From an uncultured Lachnobacterium sp. (GTDB lineage: Bacteria > Bacillota > Clostridia > Lachnospirales > Lachnospiraceae), in the NCBI GenBank assembly GCA_900550545.1, contig URSS01000010.1, positions 1 through 64,000 on the forward strand: DNA of 64,000 nt. Reading direction: 5' to 3'. The notes beneath the pieces were generated by a model. That model was not told the origin of the DNA. It did not search any database and saw only the letters and a program-made list of their open reading frames with translations. Positions 51,326 to 59,617 of the stretch are shown piece by piece. Within the stretch, counting starts at the first letter, position 1, and each line of letters starts with the position of its first letter. The translations under genes were made by a program, and so were the position numbers.

Positions 51326-52093
51326 ATGGAAAATTTACTGTGCGTCAAGGGACGCATTGTTGGTAAGGGGAAGCCCCTTGTTTGTGTTCCGATTATGGAA
51401 AAGACAAAAGAAGCAATTATAAAAGAAGCAAAGCGCCTTGCGGAGCATCAGGTAGATATGATGGAGTGGAGACTGGATGCGTTCGAAGGGGTACAAAGCC
51501 CGAATGAGATTCGAAATGTTTTAGAAGCATTACGACCGATTGTGGAAAATACGATTCTTGTTTATACATTCCGTTCAAAAAATCAGGGTGGATTACTGGC
51601 ATTGGATGCAGAGAAAATCTATGACATTCACCAGCTTGCCACAGAGTCGGGTGTAGTAGATTTTGTGGATTTGGAGTTTTTTGAGGCAAAGAAAGCAGCA
51701 AAAGAAATCAAAGAATTACAAAGTTGCGGCGTTCATGTGATTGCTTCACATCATGATTTTGCACAGACACCGGACAGAAGTGTGATGCGGATGCTGCTGG
51801 AGCAGATCTATGAAAGTGGAGCAGATGTCGTAAAGCTTGCAGTCATGCCACAGAATACAAAGGATGTGCTGCATTTACTTTCTGAAACTAATGCATTTCA
51901 TGAAAATCATCCGGATCGTGCACTGATTACGATGTCGATGGGGGCAAAAGGCGCAATTTCTCGTGTGTCGGGAGAGTTCTTTGGTTCCTGCGTAACATTT
52001 GGTGCCGGTGAGCAGGCGAGTGCTCCGGGACAGTTACCGATGAATGATTTAGAAAATGTTCTTGGAATTCTTCACGAAAGCATCAATCGATAA
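51326..52093 (+). CDS. aroD: Type I 3-dehydroquinate dehydratase
   Basis: 255-residue class I dehydroquinase (TIM barrel) that forms 3-dehydroshikimate through a Schiff-base lysine. Motifs: MMEWRLDAFEG, YTFRSKNQGG, ASHHDFAQTPD (catalytic His), VVKLAVMPQ (Schiff-base Lys) and ITMSMGAKGAISRVSGEFFGS. The ATG at 51326 follows GGGAGG with eight-base spacing; the adjacent GTG 51323 is less well placed. Confidence 0.96.
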   Translation: MENLLCVKGRIVGKGKPLVCVPIMEKTKEAIIKEAKRLAEHQVDMMEWRLDAFEGVQSPNEIRNVLEALRPIVENTILVYTFRSKNQGGLLALDAEKIYDIHQLATESGVVDFVDLEFFEAKKAAKEIKELQSCGVHVIASHHDFAQTPDRSVMRMLLEQIYESGADVVKLAVMPQNTKDVLHLLSETNAFHENHPDRALITMSMGAKGAISRVSGEFFGSCVTFGAGEQASAPGQLPMNDLENVLGILHESINR

Positions 52094-52118
52094 CAGCTTT
52101 TGTATATGTAAACAATAA

Positions 52119-52164
52119 AAAATCCAGTGTCTGATGTTTATTTTGTTCAGACACTGGATTTTTA
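52119..52164. terminator. Terminator between aroD and tRNA-Arg
   Basis: AAATCCAGTGTCTG pairs perfectly with CAGACACTGGATTT; T-runs follow on both strands, so it can end aroD and the convergent tRNA transcript. Confidence 0.9.
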
Positions 52165-52167
52165 TTA

Positions 52168-52239
52168 TGCACCCGGCGGGAATCGAACCCGCATCTCAGG
52201 AGTCGGAGTCCTACGTTCTATCCATTATACTACGGCTGC
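52168..52239 (-). tRNA. tRNA-Arg, anticodon CCG
   Basis: 72-base tRNA on the minus strand. The acceptor arm is GCAGCCG with CGGGTGC, discriminator A, and no encoded CCA. The anticodon arm is TAGGA-CTCCGAC-TCCTG (anticodon CCG, reading CGG) and the T arm is GCGGG-TTCGATT-CCCGC. Two mispairs stand out: G4 opposite G69 in the acceptor stem, and A12 opposite A23 in the D stem (GTAT versus GAAC). Confidence 0.9.
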
Positions 52240-52277
52240 CCACACAATGAAGCTTTATGCAATCATGTGCGTTTATA

Positions 52278-52306
52278 AATATATCATATCTTAACAGATT
52301 CGTCAA
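52278..52306 (-). promoter_or_regulatory. Promoter of tRNA-Arg
   Basis: On the minus strand TTGACG-N17-TATATT, about 38 bases before the mature 5' end. Confidence 0.7.
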
Positions 52307-52339
52307 TAAAAGAACCAGTGTCTGCCCGACAAAAAAAGG

Positions 52340-52368
52340 TTGCTTAGAAAATCAAATAGTGTTAGACT
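52340..52368 (+). promoter_or_regulatory. Promoter of the SH3-domain protein gene
   Basis: TTGCTT-N17-TAGACT; start near 52375, leaving a leader of about 120 bases. Confidence 0.6.
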
Positions 52369-52395
52369 ATCTAAGTGATTGAGATAAGCAGAACA

Positions 52396-52458
52396 TCGTC
52401 CCATGATAGTTTGCCTTCGGCAAAGGGACGACGCTACATGATGCATCAGAGATGCATC
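52396..52458 (+). ncRNA. Structured leader of unknown type
   Basis: Helix 1: TCGTCCC (52396-52402) with GGGACGA (52425-52431), stacked directly on TTTGCC (52410-52415) with GGCAAA (52419-52424), leaving a 7-base bulge on one side only. Helix 2: GATGCATC (52440-52447) and a second GATGCATC (52451-52458) pair across AGA. No T-tract follows, and the gene begins 36 bases later. I do not recognise a known riboswitch class. Confidence 0.55.
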
Positions 52459-52494
52459 ACATTATTTATATAGAAAATTGAGCAGGAGGATATC

Positions 52495-53814
52495 ATGCAG
52501 CAATTAAAAGACTTTATTATAAAATATAAGCGATATATTGGTGCCGCAGTAATTTTTGTTGTACTTGTTTTAATATTAGTAAACTGTACCGGACCAAAGA
52601 AGGGCAATACTGACACACAGGCCGGAACAGAAATAAGCGGAACACAGGCAACAGAGTATCAGTTGGAGGGCAAGCTGCAGAAGAATGCAGATCCGGAACT
52701 GGTTGAACTTATTAAGAATTATTATACTGCTTATGCAGCTGGAGATATTGAATCTCTTGAGCCATTGGCACAGCCATTGAGCGATAATGAAAAGAGTTAT
52801 ATCGGAATATTCTCGGATTACTATGAGAGTTTTGACAATATCGTATGCTATTCTATGCCGGGAGCGACCGATGATTCTTATCTGGTTTCAGTATGCTATG
52901 ATTTGAAATTCTACGAGATTGATACTGCAGCTCCGGGAATGGATTTCTTCTATGTAGAGAGAGACGGAAAAGGAAACTTATATATCAATAATGTATATTC
53001 TTCCTATAACTTCAATTTCCTTGATGAGGATCTTGATGCAAATCTTTATTCTTTGATTTTAAATTATGAAAAGAGTGATGATGTAGTTGCTTTACAGCAG
53101 CAGGTACAGGCAAAATACGATGAGGCAGTTGCCAGCGATGAAAAACTTGCTAATATGGTAGGTGGCACATTGCGCAGTGCCATGACAAAATGGAGAGATT
53201 CTGTTGCAGCAACACAGGATAAAGAGAACGCAACGGATGTGACTCCGGCAACAACGGAAGAAACTCAGAAGACAGAGACCACAGAGTCTAAGGATGATTC
53301 AAAAAAGGATTCAAAAGATAATACGGAATCCAAGGATGATACAAAGAAAGATGATACAAAGGCTGACGACAATAAGTCAGATGACAGTAAGAAAGACACC
53401 AAGAAGGAGTCTGGTACGGTTAAGACAAAAGATATCTGTCGTGTACGCGCTAAGGCAAGCACAGATTCTGAGATGATCGGAACTGTTAATAAGGGCGTGA
53501 AATTAAAGAAGATTGGTACGGAAGGTGACTGGACAAAGGTTAAGTTCCAAGGACAGACCGGATACATTAAGACAGAGTTCTTAAAGAAGGTTTCATCAAA
53601 ATCAAGTGATAGCTCTGACACCGGGATGGTCAAGACAAAAGATATCTGTAATGTACGTGCCAAAGCAAGCGCAGATGCAGAACTTCTTGGAAAAGTAGAT
53701 ATTGGTGTGAAACTGAAAAAACTAGGAACCAGTGGAGATTGGACAAAAGTAAAATTCCAGGGTAAGACAGGATATATCAAGAGTAATCTGCTGAAAAAGG
53801 TGAAAAAAAGCTGA
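52495..53814 (+). CDS. Membrane-anchored protein with two bacterial SH3 domains
   Basis: 439 residues. A short basic cytoplasmic start, one transmembrane segment (about 15-32; LVLILVNC followed by TG, so a lipobox is possible but weak), an NTF2-like or helical region (about 60-235), a Lys/Asp/Ser/Thr-rich linker (about 250-305), and two near-identical SH3b domains (about 308-365 and 380-437), each with VRAKAS and the KVKFQG-x-TGYIK ending. SH3b domains usually bind peptidoglycan, so an envelope role is likely. AGGAGG ribosome site; preceded by the structured leader. Confidence 0.87.
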   Translation: MQQLKDFIIKYKRYIGAAVIFVVLVLILVNCTGPKKGNTDTQAGTEISGTQATEYQLEGKLQKNADPELVELIKNYYTAYAAGDIESLEPLAQPLSDNEKSYIGIFSDYYESFDNIVCYSMPGATDDSYLVSVCYDLKFYEIDTAAPGMDFFYVERDGKGNLYINNVYSSYNFNFLDEDLDANLYSLILNYEKSDDVVALQQQVQAKYDEAVASDEKLANMVGGTLRSAMTKWRDSVAATQDKENATDVTPATTEETQKTETTESKDDSKKDSKDNTESKDDTKKDDTKADDNKSDDSKKDTKKESGTVKTKDICRVRAKASTDSEMIGTVNKGVKLKKIGTEGDWTKVKFQGQTGYIKTEFLKKVSSKSSDSSDTGMVKTKDICNVRAKASADAELLGKVDIGVKLKKLGTSGDWTKVKFQGKTGYIKSNLLKKVKKS

Positions 53815-53826
53815 AAAGAAAAATGA

Positions 53827-53855
53827 GCGGAGGCTGGGAAGTCTCCGCGTTTTTT
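53827..53855 (+). terminator. Terminator of the SH3-domain protein gene
   Basis: GCGGAG (53827-53832) pairs with CTCCGC (53843-53848), followed by G and six T. Confidence 0.85.
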
Positions 53856-53873
53856 ACACGTGAGGGAAAATAA

Positions 53874-54779
53874 GTGGAAGTCAGAATAAATAAATTCCTG
53901 AGTGAGGCGGGGGTATGCTCCAGAAGAGAAGCAGACCGTCAGGTCGAAGCAGGAAATGTTACAATTGATGGGAAAATCGCGCAGATGGGAGATCGCGTGT
54001 CAGAGGGACAGCAGGTGTGCTTTCAGGGAGTTCCTGTAAAAAAGGAAGAGGAAATGATTCTGATTGCACTGAACAAACCGGCAGGAATCGTCTGTACAGC
54101 AGAAAAGAGAGAGAAGAATAACGTCATTGATTATCTTAATTATCCCAAACGCATTTATCCGGTAGGAAGACTGGATAAGGATTCCGAAGGGTTGCTGCTT
54201 TTGACAAACAATGGGGATATTGTCAACAAAATGATGCGTTCCGGAAATATGCATGAAAAAGAATATATTGTGACCGTGAACCGACCGGTTACGGATTCCT
54301 TTTTGCACGGAATGGCCAATGGGGTACCGCTCGTAGAACTGAATACCACAACACGCAAATGCAGTGTGGAACGCACTGGTAAAAAGCAGTTTCGCATTGT
54401 TTTAACACAGGGACTGAATCGGCAGATACGTCGTATGTGTGAATATTTTGGTTATCGTGTGCAGAAACTGGTACGTGTGCGCATTATGAATATTGAACTG
54501 GGAGATCTGGAACCGGGCAAATATCGGGATGTGACATCTCAGGAGTACAAGCGTCTTCTGGAGCTCATTGCACCTTCGAGCAATGCGCCTGTCCGTCCGG
54601 GAAAGAAGCAACCGCAGAATGAGCGAATGTGCACAAATTCAGATCCGCGAAAAGAAACAAACCGGAAGAATGCAAATACGACGAAACGTTCACAAAATCG
54701 TCTTCATGGTACATTTACCGTCGTGAACAAAAATATAGATCGAGAGAGAACACATGGAAGCAAAAAAGCAACGGATTGA
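53874..54779 (+). CDS. 23S rRNA pseudouridine synthase, RluF/RluB group
   Basis: 301-residue RsuA-family pseudouridine synthase. An N-terminal S4 RNA-binding domain (residues 3-60; INKFLSEAGVCSRREADRQVE) is followed by the catalytic domain with GRLDKDSEGLLLLTN (catalytic Asp in the GRLD motif), HEKEYIVTVN, and LTQGLNRQIRRMCEYFGY. The QGLNRQIRRM variant and the RIMNIELGDL strand favour RluF. A basic disordered tail (about 242-301) is unusually long. GTG start at 53874. The end overlaps ligA by 26 bp. Confidence 0.9.
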   Translation: MEVRINKFLSEAGVCSRREADRQVEAGNVTIDGKIAQMGDRVSEGQQVCFQGVPVKKEEEMILIALNKPAGIVCTAEKREKNNVIDYLNYPKRIYPVGRLDKDSEGLLLLTNNGDIVNKMMRSGNMHEKEYIVTVNRPVTDSFLHGMANGVPLVELNTTTRKCSVERTGKKQFRIVLTQGLNRQIRRMCEYFGYRVQKLVRVRIMNIELGDLEPGKYRDVTSQEYKRLLELIAPSSNAPVRPGKKQPQNERMCTNSDPRKETNRKNANTTKRSQNRLHGTFTVVNKNIDRERTHGSKKATD

Positions 54780-56721
54780 ACAACTGGTTGAACAATTAAA
54801 TAAGGCATCAGCTGCATATTATAACGGACAGGATGAGATTATGTCCAACTATGAGTGGGATGCGATGTTTGACGAACTGGTTACCTTAGAGAAGGAAACC
54901 GGATATATTATGGCAGAGAGCCCGACACAGAATGCAGGTTTTGAAGAAGATGGAAGCGGCGAAAAGGAAGCACATGAGTATCCGGCACTTTCGCTTGCAA
55001 AGACCAAGCAGATTTCAGAATTACAGGACTGGGCAGGAAAACGGCCAATCTGGCTTTCCTGGAAACTGGATGGCCTGACACTTGTGCTGACTTACGATGG
55101 GGGAAAACTTACAAAGATTCTGACCCGCGGAAATGGAACAATCGGAACGAACATCACCTTTTTAAAGGGGGCGATCAGCGGATTTCCGCAGAAGATAAAA
55201 TATAAGGGACATTTGGTCGTTCGTGGAGAGGCGGCAATCTCTTATACGGATTTTGCTTTGATCAATGATATGATCGAGGATGATGATGAAAAATATGCCA
55301 ATCCAAGAAATCTGGCATCCGGAACACTGAATCTGGATGATCCAGAAGAAGTAAAGAATCGTCATGTAAAGTTTCATGCATTTACACTAGTACATCTGGA
55401 TGAGGAGATGCTTTCCTGGGGAGAACGCATGCAGTTTCTGGAAAATCTGGGCTTTAATGTTGTGGACAGGGAAGCAACGGATGCGGGAAAGCTTCCGGAG
55501 GCGATTGCGCGTTGGACGAAGAAAGTAGAAAATGGGCAGATGGATGTGCCGGTAGACGGACTGGTCATCTGTTATGATGATACGGATTATGCGGCATCCG
55601 GCAGTGTGACTGGACATCATGCGACGAGAGCGGGATTTGCTTTTAAGTGGCAGGATGAATCGGTGGAGACAAAGCTGGATTATATTGAGTGGTCCTGTGC
55701 GGTATCTACCATTTCACCAGTAGCAGTATTTGAACCGGTGCAGATTGAAGGAACCACGGTTTCGCGCGCATCCCTTTGCAACCTCAGCGAGATTGAGCGC
55801 CTGGGAATTGGAAAAGAATGTACTTTGGAAGTTATTAAGGCAAACAAAATCATTCCAAAGTGTATTGCGGTCAAGGATGCTGTGGGAGAGGTTGAAATTC
55901 CAACTGAATGCCCGGTATGCCATGCGCCGACGGAAATCCGCATCAGTAAGAACAGCGGTACCAAGACACTGCATTGTACCAATCCGGATTGTACAGCAAA
56001 AAATGTAAAGAAATTCACCCGCTTTGTCAGCAAATCGGGCATGGATATTGATGGGCTTTCCATTCAGACAATGCTGAAGTTTATTAACGAGGGGTATATC
56101 CATGAGTTCGCAGATATTTATCATTTGAAGGATCATTTTGATGTGATCAGTCAGATGGAGGGCTTTGGAGAAAAGTCCGTAAACAATATGGATAAATCCA
56201 TTGAAAAAAGCCGAAATGTACATCCGGTCAATTTTATTTTTGCATTGTGTATTCCGCTGATCGGAACGGATGCAGGAAAGAAAATCGTCGGGTCCATCGG
56301 ATTTGATGCTTTTTTGAAGCGGATGGAGCATCAGGAAGGATTCGAAGATATTGATGGAATCGGAGCAGAGCGTTCCAATTCGATTCTGGCCTGGTATGCA
56401 AAAGAGAGCAATCGAATGTCGCTTGTGCATTTGTTAGAGGAACTTTCCATTGAACATGTAGAGCCGAAAGATACTTCGGAGGGTACCTGCGTTGGTATGA
56501 CGTTTGTAATAACCGGCGATGTTCATCATTATAAGAATCGTGATGAATTCAAAGCATATGTAGAGAGCCAGGGTGGCAAAGTCGCAGGAAGCGTATCTGG
56601 AAAGACCAGTTATCTTGTAAATAACGATGTGGAATCCAATTCGTCCAAAAATCGTAAAGCGAAGGATCTTGGAATCCCAATTATTTCAGAAGATGAATTT
56701 GTAGCACAGTTTGTCCGGTAA
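54754..56721 (+). CDS. ligA: NAD-dependent DNA ligase
   Basis: 655-residue ligase that seals nicks in replication and repair. It has the Ia domain (1-70), the adenylation domain with the KLDG active-site lysine in SWKLDGLTLVLTY, RGNGTIGTNIT, RGEAAI, NPRNLASGTLN, then the OB fold. The zinc finger is CPVCHA...CTNPDC, followed by HhH repeats (GFGEKSVNNM, DGIGAERSNSI) and a C-terminal BRCT domain (about 575-655). Starts inside the rluF-type gene, so the two are translationally linked. Confidence 0.97.
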   Translation: MEAKKQRIEQLVEQLNKASAAYYNGQDEIMSNYEWDAMFDELVTLEKETGYIMAESPTQNAGFEEDGSGEKEAHEYPALSLAKTKQISELQDWAGKRPIWLSWKLDGLTLVLTYDGGKLTKILTRGNGTIGTNITFLKGAISGFPQKIKYKGHLVVRGEAAISYTDFALINDMIEDDDEKYANPRNLASGTLNLDDPEEVKNRHVKFHAFTLVHLDEEMLSWGERMQFLENLGFNVVDREATDAGKLPEAIARWTKKVENGQMDVPVDGLVICYDDTDYAASGSVTGHHATRAGFAFKWQDESVETKLDYIEWSCAVSTISPVAVFEPVQIEGTTVSRASLCNLSEIERLGIGKECTLEVIKANKIIPKCIAVKDAVGEVEIPTECPVCHAPTEIRISKNSGTKTLHCTNPDCTAKNVKKFTRFVSKSGMDIDGLSIQTMLKFINEGYIHEFADIYHLKDHFDVISQMEGFGEKSVNNMDKSIEKSRNVHPVNFIFALCIPLIGTDAGKKIVGSIGFDAFLKRMEHQEGFEDIDGIGAERSNSILAWYAKESNRMSLVHLLEELSIEHVEPKDTSEGTCVGMTFVITGDVHHYKNRDEFKAYVESQGGKVAGSVSGKTSYLVNNDVESNSSKNRKAKDLGIPIISEDEFVAQFVR

Positions 56722-56776
56722 TGACAGACTATTTGAGGAATTAGATTAACAGAGTGCTACAGAAAGTGAGGAAATT

Positions 56777-57709
56777 ATGCCAATCAGAACACAAAGTGAT
56801 CTCCCGGCAAAGGAGATCCTTGAACAGGAAAATATATTTGTAATGGATGAAAATCGTGCGATGCATCAGGACATCCGTCCAATCAACATCGTGATTTTGA
56901 ATCTAATGCCACTGAAAGAAGATACCGAGCTGCAGATTTTGCGCTCGCTGTCGAATACACCATTACAGGTAGATGTGTCGTTTATGGCTCCGGCTTCCCA
57001 TGCGTCTACCCATACATCAAAGAGTCATCTGAACCAGTTCTATCAGACGTTTGATGAAATCAAACAGAAATACTTTGATGGACTGATCATTACGGGAGCG
57101 CCGGTTGAGCAGATGGAATATGAGGAAGTGGACTACTGGGAAGAAGTTTGTGAAATTATGGAGTGGTCAAAGAAACATGTGACCTCGACCTTACATCTTT
57201 GCTGGGGCGCCCAGGCTGGCCTTTATTATCATTATGGAATTCCGAAATATGACCTGAGCCAGAAGAAATTTGGCGTCTTCCGTCACAGAGTGATGAATCG
57301 TAAGATTCCGCTTGTCCGCGGATTTGATGATTATTTCTATGCACCACATTCCCGTCATACAGAGATTCGGGAAGAGGACATCTTAAAACATGAGGAGCTC
57401 ACCATCCTTGCAAAGTCGGAGGAAGCAGGGGTATTTCTTGTGATCAATCAGGATGGAAGCCAGATTTTTGTGATGGGACATCCAGAGTACGATCGCATGA
57501 CATTAGACAGTGAGTACAAGAGAGATACCGCAAAAGGATTGCCAATCACATTGCCATGTAACTATTATCCGGATGATGATCCAACACAGCGGCCGATGTT
57601 GCAGTGGAGATCGCACGGAAATATTATGTACGCAAACTGGATCAATTATTATGTCTATCAGCAAACGCCGTATGAATTTGTTGATGCAGCGGAGATTATT
57701 GGAAAATAA
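56777..57709 (+). CDS. metA: Homoserine O-acetyltransferase (MetA family)
   Basis: 310-residue MetA-type acyltransferase activating homoserine for methionine synthesis. Catalytic Cys lies in LHLCWGAQAGLYYHY (about residue 142) and the His-x-Glu pair in MGHPEYDR (about 235-237). The acyl-CoA-specificity position in TGAPVEQMEYEEV is Glu, where succinyl-CoA enzymes have Gly; this predicts acetyl-CoA use although many records name the family succinyltransferase. No SAM or T-box riboswitch is visible in the 55-bp gap upstream. Confidence 0.94.
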   Translation: MPIRTQSDLPAKEILEQENIFVMDENRAMHQDIRPINIVILNLMPLKEDTELQILRSLSNTPLQVDVSFMAPASHASTHTSKSHLNQFYQTFDEIKQKYFDGLIITGAPVEQMEYEEVDYWEEVCEIMEWSKKHVTSTLHLCWGAQAGLYYHYGIPKYDLSQKKFGVFRHRVMNRKIPLVRGFDDYFYAPHSRHTEIREEDILKHEELTILAKSEEAGVFLVINQDGSQIFVMGHPEYDRMTLDSEYKRDTAKGLPITLPCNYYPDDDPTQRPMLQWRSHGNIMYANWINYYVYQQTPYEFVDAAEIIGK

Positions 57710-57753
57710 TTAAATAGTTTCTTTATCTTTTGCATACGATAATGTATAATGAC

Positions 57754-57782
57754 TTGACGTACAGAAAACTGTACATTATAAT
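57754..57782 (+). promoter_or_regulatory. Promoter of the yefM-yoeB operon
   Basis: TTGACG-N17-TATAAT. The first operator palindrome fills the spacer between the two elements. Confidence 0.85.
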
Positions 57783-57802
57783 GAAAGTACAGAAAACTGT
57801 AC
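57759..57802 (+). promoter_or_regulatory. Twin palindromic operator of yefM-yoeB
   Basis: GTACAGAAAACTGTAC occurs twice, at 57759-57774 and 57787-57802, identical copies 28 bp apart. One lies between -35 and -10, the other over the start point. YefM-type antitoxins bind such palindromes with hexamer core TGTACA, and both palindromes here carry that core at their 3' end. Confidence 0.88.
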
Positions 57803-57824
57803 ATTCTTATGAGGGGGTGTTCTT

Positions 57825-58091
57825 ATGTTGGCAGTTAACTATACAAATTTACGTGACAATATGAAAACATATATGGACAAAGTTACGGATGACTATGAAA
57901 CAATGATTGTAACGCGTAAAGACAATAAGAATGTCGTTATGTTATCGGAAGAGACATATAACAATCTGATGGAAAATGTTTATGTAATGGGAAATAAAGC
58001 AAATTATGATTGGTTAATGGAGTCCAAAGCGCAACTTGAAAACGGAAATTTTTCTGTGAAAAAGCTTGCGGAGGTATCTTTGGATGAATAA
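57825..58091 (+). CDS. yefM: Antitoxin, YefM/Phd family
   Basis: 88-residue type II antitoxin. The N-terminal Phd/YefM DNA-binding fold is clear: NYTNLRDNMKTYMDKVTDDYE, TMIVTRKDNKNVVMLSEETYNNLMEN. A C-terminal toxin-neutralising tail follows. It overlaps the toxin gene by 8 bp and should repress the operon through the twin palindromes. GAGGGGGTG ribosome site. Confidence 0.95.
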   Translation: MLAVNYTNLRDNMKTYMDKVTDDYETMIVTRKDNKNVVMLSEETYNNLMENVYVMGNKANYDWLMESKAQLENGNFSVKKLAEVSLDE

Positions 58092-58347
58092 GGTGTTCAC
58101 GGATAATGGATGGAAAGACTATGTCTATTGGCGGACAGAGGATAGAAAGACGCTAAAGAAAATAAATAGTCTGATAGAAGATATCTGTAGAAATGGAAAT
58201 CAGGGTATTGGAAAACCGGAACCCTTGACTGGAAATCTGGCAGGATTTTGGAGTAGACGGGTAAATGATAAGGATAGGCTTATATATAAAATTGATGAAG
58301 AAAATGTATATATTTTAGCATGTAGATATCATTATAGTGATAAGTAA
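58084..58347 (+). CDS. yoeB: mRNA interferase toxin YoeB
   Basis: 87-residue RelE-superfamily toxin that cleaves ribosome-bound mRNA. Conserved: WKDYVYWRTEDRKTLKKIN, GIGKPEPLTGNLAGFWSRR (catalytic Glu and Arg), DKDRLIYKI and the C-terminal CRYHYS (catalytic His/Tyr). Full-length and probably active. ATG 58084 lies eight bases after GGAGG; an earlier in-frame ATG at 58066 is inside yefM with no site. Confidence 0.95.
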   Translation: MNKVFTDNGWKDYVYWRTEDRKTLKKINSLIEDICRNGNQGIGKPEPLTGNLAGFWSRRVNDKDRLIYKIDEENVYILACRYHYSDK

Positions 58348-58390
58348 ATTCATAAATTTTTATAGACTAACAAAAGGAAAAAATACACAG

Positions 58391-58454
58391 AAAATAAGCA
58401 CCAACAGAAAGATGAGGTGATCCCTCAAAGAAACTTTCTGCCGGTGCTTATTTT
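58391..58454. terminator. Bidirectional terminator between yoeB and the TetR gene
   Basis: AAAATAAGCACC (58391-58402) pairs with GGTGCTTATTTT (58443-58454), with inner arms AGAAAG and CTTTCT. A/T runs flank both sides. Confidence 0.8.
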
Positions 58455-58455
58455 A

Positions 58456-59070
58456 TTACAACTCCGCCATCAGAAAATTCAGAGAACCCTTTGGGTTCTC
58501 TGTTCCTTTTTCCAGAAGTGAAATCAGTCCACAGATGGTATCTTCAATCTCTTCTTTGCTGGAAGGAACCAGCGTATTATCCAGTTTTACCGTTAATATA
58601 ATCAATACAATCTCAGCCAGTGCTTCGGGATGTTCGCAGTGTATGACATTTGTCTGTGTACCCTGTCGGATGATTTCCGCAAGGACTGGCTTTAATTCGC
58701 TGATCAGATGATGCATATATTTCTGATGGAGAAAAGCTTTCTCCTGGGCAGCGGCTCCGGTTCCGACCTCTGTTTTAAGAAAGGCAGAAGAGGAATTCCG
58801 ACAGGCCTGAAAAATCATGGCCATACGGGTAAATGGCGAGATGTCCGTCTGCTCCGCGAGATGCTTGGCCGTATCCAAAGGCGCCTCATAGCTTCGTTTG
58901 ACCAACGCTTCAAGGATTGCTTCTTTGGAAGGAAAGTAGTAGTAAATGCTTCCTTTGCCGATTCCTGCGGTCTGTGCAATCTCGCTGACCGATATCGTAG
59001 AAAGTTCTTTCGTCACAAGAAGGGACTGCAATGCATCTAAAATTTTATCGTATTTCATCTGTTTTGGCAT
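58456..59070 (-). CDS. TetR/AcrR-family transcriptional regulator
   Basis: About 204 residues. The N-terminal helix-turn-helix reads ISVSEIAQTAGIGKGSIYYYFPSKEAILEAL, canonical for TetR. The C-terminal ligand domain is unassigned. Start taken at ATG 59070, eight bases after GGTGA; an in-frame GTG at 59082 overlaps that site. It is divergent from the SCP2-hydrolase-condensation-carrier-ligase genes, with two matching palindromes between, so it is the likely repressor of that cluster. Confidence 0.93.
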   Translation of the reverse strand: MPKQMKYDKILDALQSLLVTKELSTISVSEIAQTAGIGKGSIYYYFPSKEAILEALVKRSYEAPLDTAKHLAEQTDISPFTRMAMIFQACRNSSSAFLKTEVGTGAAAQEKAFLHQKYMHHLISELKPVLAEIIRQGTQTNVIHCEHPEALAEIVLIILTVKLDNTLVPSSKEEIEDTICGLISLLEKGTENPKGSLNFLMAEL

Positions 59071-59193
59071 ATTTTTTATCACCTGTCATATATGAGTATT
59101 CCTCTGTATCATAACACATCCCCAAAAAAAACGCGACGTAATATTATACAAAAAACCAGATAATGTCCCCTTTTATTCTTACAGAATGAATAA

Positions 59194-59222
59194 TTGACCG
59201 TCGGTCGAAAAAGTGATAAGTT
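59194..59222 (+). promoter_or_regulatory. Promoter of the condensation/carrier/ligase cluster
   Basis: TTGACC-N17-TAAGTT. The -35 overlaps operator 1, so repressor binding would exclude polymerase. Confidence 0.55.
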
Positions 59223-59251
59223 AAATATATAGCAAATCGACCGATGGTCGA
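59195..59251. promoter_or_regulatory. Two TetR-type operators
   Basis: Site 1 TGACCGTCGGTCGA (59195-59208) and site 2 TCGACCGATGGTCGA (59237-59251; perfect arms TCGACC/GGTCGA around GAT). The shared core is GACCG-NN-GGTCG. The centres are 42-43 bp apart, about four helical turns. Confidence 0.88.
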
Positions 59252-59277
59252 AAATATATGAAAAGAAGGAAAAAATT

Positions 59278-59610
59278 ATGAAATATGCAGATATGTTTGC
59301 CAGAGTAAAAGGCATGTTCATGCAGGCAGATGTCAGTGATATCACAGAGCATCTGGCTTATCAGTTCAATATTACAGGAGAGGCAGAAGGCATCTTTTAT
59401 GTGGAAGTAAAAGAAGGAAAGCTTTATGTAGAACCTTATGAATATTTTGACCGGGATGCAATCTTTATCTGTTCGTCAGAGACATTGTTTAAACTGGCAG
59501 AGGGAAAGACCGATCCGATTCTGGCATTTACCACAGGAAAATTAAAAGTAGAAGGAAATATTGATAAGGCACTTCGCCTGAAGGAACTCATCGACAGTAA
59601 GAAAGCATAG
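59278..59610 (+). CDS. SCP2-like sterol/lipid-binding domain protein
   Basis: 110-residue soluble protein consisting of one SCP2-type domain: DITEHLAYQFNITGEAEGIFYVEVKEGKLYVE, ICSSETLFKLAEGKTDPILAFTTGKLKVEG, ending in a helix. SCP2 domains bind acyl chains or other hydrophobic ligands, and here the protein could present an acyl substrate to the downstream enzymes. First gene of the TetR-controlled operon; GAAGGA ribosome site, seven bases before the next gene. Confidence 0.87.
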   Translation: MKYADMFARVKGMFMQADVSDITEHLAYQFNITGEAEGIFYVEVKEGKLYVEPYEYFDRDAIFICSSETLFKLAEGKTDPILAFTTGKLKVEGNIDKALRLKELIDSKKA

Positions 59611-59617
59611 GTGAAAA

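Noticed and set aside
59194..59260. Twin GACCG-NN-GGTCG palindromes as CRISPR-like or transposon ends
   Set aside because: They are two short palindromes in a divergent promoter region next to a TetR gene, which fits operators; there are no spacers or repeats beyond two.
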